Notes under the pieces: generated by a model
Told to the model about the DNA's origin: nothing
The model's input: the letters and a program-made list of their open reading frames with translations, nothing else
Databases searched by the model: none
Shown: positions 59,512-64,000 of the stretch, piece by piece
How the letters are laid out: each line of letters begins with the position of its first letter
Position numbering within the stretch: position 1 is the first letter of the stretch
Position numbers and translations under genes: made by a program
From: JASHPR01 sp963842355
Lineage (GTDB): Bacteria > Actinomycetota > Actinomycetes > Streptosporangiales > Streptosporangiaceae
Assembly: GCA_963842355.1 (NCBI GenBank)
Contig: CAWJGC010000004.1
Span: 1,612,001 to 1,676,000 of the forward strand
Length of the DNA: 64,000 nucleotides
Direction of reading: 5' to 3'

Positions 59512-60312
59512 TCAGGCGTCCCGCCGGACCAGCAGCCATCCGCCGGCCGCCAGCGCGACCGCGGCGTACAGGCCCAGCACGCCCAGCCCGGCCCAGGCCG
59601 GCAGCGGGTGCCCGCAGTTCGCCGCGCTGCCGCCGCAGGTCACCGGCTTGGTCGTGCTCAGCGAGTTCCCGACGATCATGATGGGCATGAACGCCCCGAT
59701 CCGATGCGAGAGATCGCCGGCGAACGTCGCGACGACGTACACGCCGCCGACGAGCACGGCGATCGCGGCGGCACTGTGCCGGATGATGGCGCCGAGGCCC
59801 AGGCCGAGCAGCCCGATCAGGCAGAAGCTCGCCCCGGACAGCAGCACCGCGCGCAGCACGCCCGGCTGGCCCAGCGCGGGCGCCGCGATGCCGTGCCGCA
59901 GCGCCGCGCCGCCCGCGAAGAACGAGATGAACGAGGCGGCCTCGCCGACGGCCAGCATGACCGCGCCGAACACGACCGCCTTCGCGGTCAGGACCAGCGG
60001 GCGCCGCGGGATCGCGGCCAGCGTGGCCCGGATCATGCCCGAGGTGTACTCGCTGGTCATCGTCAGCACGCCGAGCACCCCGGCCAGCAGCAGGCCCGGG
60101 ACGACGCCGGCCAGCGCGTTGTTGGTCAGGTCGCCGGACGCGTTCCGGGTGTCCAGGCCCACGGCGATGCCGATGCCGATGGTGCCGGCGACCGTGACCG
60201 CCAGGGTCCACCAGGTGGAGCGCAGGCTGCGCAGCTTGATCCATTCCATCCGGGCCACCTGCGCGAGCCCGTAGCGGCCGCGCGGCGAGCGGGAAACTGA
60301 GCTGGTCGTCAT
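59512..60312 (-). CDS. ABC-2 exporter permease
   Basis: A 266-aa membrane protein with about six TM helices: MEWIKLRSLRSTWWTLAVTV, LTMTSEYTSGMIRATLAAIP, and LGAIIRHSAAAIAVLVGGVY. This is the NatB/YhgE-like ABC-2 permease type often paired with DesK-type systems. ATG 60312 overlaps the ATPase stop (ATGA). It lies directly upstream of the sensor kinase gene on the same strand, so ATPase, permease, kinase and regulator probably form one operon for envelope or antibiotic stress response. Confidence 0.9.
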   Translation of the reverse strand: MTTSSVSRSPRGRYGLAQVARMEWIKLRSLRSTWWTLAVTVAGTIGIGIAVGLDTRNASGDLTNNALAGVVPGLLLAGVLGVLTMTSEYTSGMIRATLAAIPRRPLVLTAKAVVFGAVMLAVGEAASFISFFAGGAALRHGIAAPALGQPGVLRAVLLSGASFCLIGLLGLGLGAIIRHSAAAIAVLVGGVYVVATFAGDLSHRIGAFMPIMIVGNSLSTTKPVTCGGSAANCGHPLPAWAGLGVLGLYAAVALAAGGWLLVRRDA

Positions 60313-61046
60313 GACGCCCTCCCCGGCGCGAGATTCCCCCGGTATTCGACCGCCTCGCTGGTCAGCCGGAAGAACGCGTCCTCCAGCGAGGCCGACCCCG
60401 CCGACAGATCGGCGACCGTGGTGTCCGCGAGCAGCCGTCCCTGCCCGATCACGATCAGGCGCTCGGCCGTGAGCGCCATCTCGCTGATCAGGTGGCTGGA
60501 CACGAACACCGTGCGGCCCTGCGCGGCCAGCGACTTGAGCAGGTTGCGTATCCAGCGGATGCCCTCCGGGTCCAGCCCGTTCACCGGCTCGTCCAGCAGC
60601 AGCACCCCGGGATCGCCCAGCAGCGCCGCGGCGATCCCGAGGCGCTGCGCCATGCCCAGCGAGAATTTCCCGGCCCGCCGGCTCGCCGCGTCGACCAGGC
60701 CGACCAGGCCGAGCACCTCGTCGACCCGGGCCCGCGGGACGGCGTTGCTGGCGGCCAGCGCGGCCAGGTGGCCGCGGGCGCTGCGGCCCGGGTGGAACGC
60801 CCTGGCCTCGAGCAGCGCGCCGACCTCGCGCAGCGGCCAGCGCAACTCGCGGTACCGGCGCCCGCCGACCCGCACCTGGCCCGCGTCCGGCGTGTCCAGC
60901 CCCAGGATCATGCGCATGGTGGTGGACTTGCCCGATCCGTTGGGGCCGAGAAAGCCGGTCACGGTGCCCGGCCGCACGTCGAAGCTGAGCGCGTCGACGG
61001 CCACCGTCGGCCCGTATCGTTTGGTGAGACTCCGTGCCTCGATCAC
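60309..61046 (-). CDS. ABC exporter ATP-binding protein
   Basis: A 245-aa ATPase. Walker A is GPNGSGKSTTMRM, the signature is KFSLGMAQRLG (S-L-G-M-A-Q, the form common in this subfamily), Walker B is VLLLDEPVNGLDPEG, and the H-loop is FVSSHLISEM. An SxxxAGSASLEDAFFRLT end segment is usual for this NatA-like type. It begins the exporter/two-component operon. Confidence 0.92.
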   Translation of the reverse strand: MIEARSLTKRYGPTVAVDALSFDVRPGTVTGFLGPNGSGKSTTMRMILGLDTPDAGQVRVGGRRYRELRWPLREVGALLEARAFHPGRSARGHLAALAASNAVPRARVDEVLGLVGLVDAASRRAGKFSLGMAQRLGIAAALLGDPGVLLLDEPVNGLDPEGIRWIRNLLKSLAAQGRTVFVSSHLISEMALTAERLIVIGQGRLLADTTVADLSAGSASLEDAFFRLTSEAVEYRGNLAPGRAS

Positions 61047-61099
61047 CGGGGCTCCTTCCGTTCATGTGCCTTCGGAAGATCACGCTACGGATGCGGCCG

Positions 61100-61139
61100 C
61101 CCCCGCGGCATCCGGCTACCGCCCGTCTTCTCGCGGGGG
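61100..61139 (-). terminator. Possible terminator after the carboxypeptidase gene
   Basis: CCCCCGCG (61100-61107) and CGCGGGGG (61132-61139), an 8-bp inverted repeat with a 24-nt loop, in the 141-bp gap between the carboxypeptidase stop and the ABC gene start on the same strand. Confidence 0.4.
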
Positions 61140-61187
61140 CTTTCCCCCAGGGCTGGTGGATCTGGAAGTGGACGCGATCGCCGCCGA

Positions 61188-62099
61188 TTAGCGCAGTGCG
61201 GCGAAGCCCCAGTTCAGCAGGCGGGCCGCGTCGGCGAAGGCCGCGGTGGGGTCGGTGCCGGAACTGTCGAGCACCACGCCGGCCAGGGTGCGGCCGCCCC
61301 GCCGCGCCTCGAACAGCAGGCTGTACCCGGCCCCGTGGGTGAACCCGGTCTTGATGCCGAGGACGCCCGGATAGGAGCCGAGCAACTGGTTCGTGTTCTT
61401 CCAGAAGTAGGCATGGTGCAGCCCGGTCGCCGCCAGGTAGTGCGTCCGCTGGGCCACGATGTCGCGGAACGTGGCCAGCCGCATCGCGGCCTGGCCCAGG
61501 ATGACCAGGTCCCTGGGCGTGGAGTAGGTGGAGAACTCGGTCGGCCAGGGCAGCCCGTCGAAGTTGGCGAAGTGCGTGCCGCCCAGGCCCAGTGCCCGGG
61601 CGGTGGCGTTCATCTTCCGCACGAACGCCCGCCAGCCGGGCCCGTAGGCGCCGGCCAGGGCCAGGGCCGCGTCACAGCCGGACGGCAGGAGCATGCCCTC
61701 GAGCAACTGGCGCGCGGTGAGGACGTCGCCGACGCGCAGGCCCGCGTTGCTCCCGTCGTGCTGCCGCGCGTAGCTGACGTCGGCCGCCGAGATCCTGATC
61801 TCCCGGTCCAGGCCGCCCGCCCGGATCACCACGAGCGCGGTCATGACCTTCGTGATGCTGGCCATCGGCCGCTCGGCGTCCAGGCCGCGGCTCCACAGCC
61901 GCCGTCCCGTCGCCGCGTTCACCAGGTCGGCCCCTCGGGCCTGCACCCCGGCCGGCGCGAAGACCGGGACCGACGCGGGCCGCGCGGCCGGCGCTGGCCG
62001 GGCGGCGGCCGCTGCCGCCGGCGGTGCCAGCGAGACTAAGGCCGCCGCGACCAGGCTGGCGGCGACCGAGATGACGGTGAGCAGGCGGCGCGTGCGCAC
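61188..62099 (-). CDS. D-alanyl-D-alanine carboxypeptidase (S11)
   Basis: A 303-aa secreted penicillin-binding enzyme that trims peptidoglycan pentapeptides. The N terminus is a signal peptide (about residues 1-32, ending AAAAA). S81-I-T-K84 is the SxxK motif, LPSGCDAA (S140-G-C142) is motif 2 with Cys in place of the usual Asn, and K250-T-G252 is motif 3. The length is short, without the C-terminal membrane anchor of DacA. A 33-bp nested palindrome lies 40 nt upstream. Confidence 0.92.
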   Translation of the reverse strand: MRTRRLLTVISVAASLVAAALVSLAPPAAAAAARPAPAARPASVPVFAPAGVQARGADLVNAATGRRLWSRGLDAERPMASITKVMTALVVIRAGGLDREIRISAADVSYARQHDGSNAGLRVGDVLTARQLLEGMLLPSGCDAALALAGAYGPGWRAFVRKMNATARALGLGGTHFANFDGLPWPTEFSTYSTPRDLVILGQAAMRLATFRDIVAQRTHYLAATGLHHAYFWKNTNQLLGSYPGVLGIKTGFTHGAGYSLLFEARRGGRTLAGVVLDSSGTDPTAAFADAARLLNWGFAALR

Positions 62100-62138
62100 G
62101 AGCGGCTCCGGCGGTTCGGGGGGACGGGGGAGTCCTGC

Positions 62139-62171
62139 TGATCGTAATACCGCCCCGTTCGGTAACGATCA
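62139..62171 (-). promoter_or_regulatory. Nested palindrome upstream of the carboxypeptidase gene
   Basis: TGATCGT-aa-TACCG, then loop CCCCGTT, then CGGTA-ACGATCA: a 12-bp stem with a 2-nt bulge, 40 nt before the dac start codon. It could be an operator, or a hairpin in the dac leader or at the end of an upstream transcript. Confidence 0.55.
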
Positions 62172-62227
62172 ATACACGCCGTGTCACGGAACGCGTCAGC
62201 GGCCGCGCGGGGCAGCACCGCACGGCC

Positions 62228-62275
62228 ATGAATGCGAGTTCAGTGCACTTCTGAGTGCAGCATCTTCACATTCAT
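62228..62275 (-). ncRNA. 48-nt two-stem element, copy B
   Basis: Minus strand: ATGAATGTG / CGCATTCAT outer stem (one U-G wobble), 7x7 internal loop AAGATGC / CTGAACT, inner stem TGCACT / AGTGCA, loop CAGA. 38 of 48 bases match copy A at 6309-6356, and the differences in the inner stem are compensatory. It lies 67 nt after the stop of the membrane cytochrome gene and about 130 nt before dac. Confidence 0.6.
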
Positions 62276-62342
62276 CGGCGTCCCCGGCCGGCTCGGCGTC
62301 CCCGGCCGGCTCGCTGCCCCGGGCCGCAAGCTCACGAGGTTG

Positions 62343-62981
62343 CTAGCCCCACCTGGAGGTGAGGTGCACGGTCGCGGCCGCGATCAGCAGGCCGCAGGCC
62401 AGCGAGGCGGCCAGCAGCAGCCAGCGGGTGCCCCGGCCGCTCAGCGCGGCCGCCGTGCGTCTGGCTACGGTGCGTCCGGCGCCCGTGCGTCCGGTCGCAT
62501 CGCGGGAGAGCAGCAGCCTGGGCAGCCGCGGGGCGTAGACCAGCACGTGGATCGTCATCGCGCCGAACCAGAGCACGAACGAGGCCTTGTGCAGGAACAG
62601 CCACTGCCCGTCGCCCGGCCCGACGATGGCGAGCACGACGCCGGTGCCCAGCACGGCGAGCGAGGTGGCCATCACCACCGGCCCGAGCATCCGCATGATC
62701 GGGGCGGGGGGCCCCTTCCGCACGTAAGGCCCGGCGCCCGCGTAGTACCTGACGAACCGGTACCCGGTCGAGGCGACCTTCAGCGCCACCGGGCCGAGCA
62801 GCAGCATCCCGACGAAGAAGTGCACGGTCAGCAACTCGTGCAGGCGCAGGAGCGTCACGCCCTCGGCCGCGAACAGGACCAGCAGCACGGCCCCGGTCAT
62901 CGCGGTGAGCCGCTCGTTTCCCGCCACGCCGCCGCCGGTCTCGGCCCGACGGCGGTGCCGGGCGCTGGTCGTCAGGTTCAC
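62343..62981 (-). CDS. Ferric-reductase-like membrane cytochrome b, second copy
   Basis: A 212-aa protein with about five to six TM helices and paired histidines: RLHELLTVHFF, FLHKASF and MTIHVLVY. GTG 62981 overlaps the ferredoxin stop (GTGA), so all three cassette genes are coupled. It resembles the 26864 protein in function and setting but lacks the long Pro-rich tail. It probably receives electrons from the ferredoxin. The final acceptor is unknown. Confidence 0.8.
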   Translation of the reverse strand: MNLTTSARHRRRAETGGGVAGNERLTAMTGAVLLVLFAAEGVTLLRLHELLTVHFFVGMLLLGPVALKVASTGYRFVRYYAGAGPYVRKGPPAPIMRMLGPVVMATSLAVLGTGVVLAIVGPGDGQWLFLHKASFVLWFGAMTIHVLVYAPRLPRLLLSRDATGRTGAGRTVARRTAAALSGRGTRWLLLAASLACGLLIAAATVHLTSRWG

Positions 62982-63205
62982 CGGTGACCCGGCTTCCGGC
63001 TCCCGCCGGACCGGAGCAGGCTCAGCGCCAGGGTCGGGCAGGCGCTGATCGCGCGCCGGGCGTGCGAGAGCAGTTCGGGGCCGACCACGTCGGCGTGCAC
63101 GATGGGGAACCCCCACTCGTCGAGCTCGACGAGCTCGGGCAGCAGGTCCGCGCAGAGCCCGTGCCCGGTGCACGTGGCCGGGTCGAGGTGCAGCTTGCTG
63201 ATCAA
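62978..63205 (-). CDS. [3Fe-4S]-type ferredoxin
   Basis: A 75-aa protein: C12-x5-C18 in CTGHGLC and C56 in ACPTLAL, i.e. the C-x2-H-x2-C-xn-CP spacing of actinobacterial [3Fe-4S] ferredoxins. TTG 63205 overlaps the stop of the NuoF-like gene (TTGA). The same domain is fused to the NuoF-like protein in the 25248 cassette. Being free-standing here, it probably shuttles electrons between the flavoprotein and the membrane cytochrome. Confidence 0.88.
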   Translation of the reverse strand: MISKLHLDPATCTGHGLCADLLPELVELDEWGFPIVHADVVGPELLSHARRAISACPTLALSLLRSGGSRKPGHR

Positions 63206-64000
63206 TTCCAGTCTCCCTCCGCCGGCTCTCCGCCTGACCACCGGGCCGGGATCGGCAGGACTCCTCCGCCGGCCGTGCCGCGGCGGGCCGCGGCACACGG
63301 CCGGCGGCGTGCGTGGGCATGTACGTCGGCTGCGAAGGCGGTCAGCGCCGAGCCGGCCAGCCGGACCGCGCCGTCCGGGTGACGGCAGGCACCGCGCCCG
63401 GGGAGCACGCCGAGCCTGCGCTCCAGCCGCTCCAGCACGGCCCCGGCCGGCCGGCCTGCCGCCAGCTGCGCGAAGTCCTCGGCGATCGCGGGCAGGCCGA
63501 ACGCGCACGGGCCGCACTGCCCGGCGCTCTGGTCGGCCAGGTAGCCGAGCACCCGGGCCGTCTCGGTCAGGCCGCACGCGGCCTCCGGCAGGGCGGCGAG
63601 CACGCCCGCGCCGGGCGAGGCGCCGACGCGCCGCAGCCACTCGGCCGACATCGGCAGGCCGGCCACCGCCCGCAGCTCGTGCCAGGTGCCGAAGTAGCCG
63701 CCGACCAGCACCGTCGCCACGCCCGGCCGGACCCGGCTCCAGGCCAGCACGTCGCCGATCGGCGTGCCGACTTCGATCTCGTAGACGCCCGGGTGGTCGA
63801 CCGCGCCGGACACCGTGGCCAGCATCGTGCCCGGGGCATCGGGCAGCCCGGCCCGCCGGAACCAGGCCGGGCCGAAGCGGGCGATGAGCGCGACGTGGGC
63901 GAGGGTCTCGACGTTGTCGACGAGCGTCGGCCGCCGCCGCACGCCGCGCTCGAACGGGCGCTCCCGGCCGCCGGACGGCCGGGCCTCGCCCCCGTTGAGC
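63202..64000 (-). CDS. NuoF-like flavoprotein, C-terminal part (5' end beyond window)
   Basis: The visible 265 or so residues hold RPTLVDNVETLAHVALI, VSGAVDHPGVYEIEVGTPIG (SLBB), VLVGGYFGTWHEL and the degenerate cluster motif QSAGQCGPC..GACRHPDG, where the first NuoF cysteine is Ala. The start lies beyond 64000. It heads a coupled cassette with the ferredoxin and the membrane cytochrome gene and is a paralogue of the 25248 protein. Probable role: NAD(P)H oxidation. Confidence 0.85.
   Translation of the reverse strand, partial: LNGGEARPSGGRERPFERGVRRRPTLVDNVETLAHVALIARFGPAWFRRAGLPDAPGTMLATVSGAVDHPGVYEIEVGTPIGDVLAWSRVRPGVATVLVGGYFGTWHELRAVAGLPMSAEWLRRVGASPGAGVLAALPEAACGLTETARVLGYLADQSAGQCGPCAFGLPAIAEDFAQLAAGRPAGAVLERLERRLGVLPGRGACRHPDGAVRLAGSALTAFAADVHAHARRRPCAAARRGTAGGGVLPIPARWSGGEPAEGDWN

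Overview
The window is about 64 kb of very GC-rich DNA with actinobacterial gene content: a cmk-der pair, WhiJ/BldB-type XRE-DUF5753 and DUF397 proteins, DesK-type signalling, DUF5134, a GlnR box, and many leaderless genes with a TAnnnT box 6-7 nt before the start codon. It looks like a chromosomal piece of a soil or environmental actinomycete, possibly Streptosporangiales or a neighbour. The taxon is inference. No rRNA or CRISPR was found; there is one tRNA.

Layout. 1-1.7 kb: end of cmk, and der. 1.7-4.8 kb: a WhiJ-like locus with an RsbW-like ATPase and two convergent XRE-DUF5753 plus DUF397 pairs. 5.2-8.8 kb: aldo/keto reductase, secreted trypsin-like protease and an MFS exporter. 8.8-9.4 kb: eight tandem 72-bp repeats; on the minus strand each carries a strong Shine-Dalgarno and an identical seven-codon ORF. 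9.5-18 kb: membrane GGDEF protein, quinone oxidoreductase, an archaeal-type aspartyl-tRNA synthetase behind a T-box leader, PaiB-like protein, MarR/YceI divergent pair, TPR protein and methyltransferase. 18-20.6 kb: membrane proteins and a nucleotidyltransferase. 20.6-25.2 kb: a mobile region with an IS66 transposase, tRNA-Pro(GGG), a PD-(D/E)XK endonuclease, a kinase remnant and an IS630 transposase. 25.2-35 kb: a fused NuoF/ferredoxin protein with a haem membrane partner, GH20 hexosaminidase, GT51 glycosyltransferase, GtrA protein, a three-gene ABC exporter and a PRC/DUF2382 protein. 35-41.6 kb: phosphotriesterase-like protein, three acyl-CoA dehydrogenases and an SDR, with tandem repeats at two gene junctions, then a VOC protein. 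41.6-51.8 kb: a seven-gene operon (LacI regulator, Opp-type ABC transporter, GH3 beta-glucosidase) with two LacI operators upstream. 52.3-57.3 kb: amt with a GlnR box, a TPP enzyme plus cyclase pair and an alpha/beta hydrolase. 57.3-61 kb: two-component system (kinase gene frameshifted) plus ABC exporter. 61.2-64 kb: D-Ala-D-Ala carboxypeptidase and a second NuoF-like/ferredoxin/membrane-haem cassette that runs off the end.

The most unusual features are the 72-bp minigene array (8826-9383) and a 48-nt two-stem element present twice (6309-6356 and 62228-62275). The two copies show compensatory base changes, and both lie 3' of minus-strand genes. Other points of interest are the T-box/archaeal AspRS pair, the tRNA-linked endonuclease, a palindromic insertion inside the GH3 gene, and repeats that duplicate a stop/start junction between acyl-CoA dehydrogenase genes. 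All assignments come from reading the sequence and motifs; no database search was possible.
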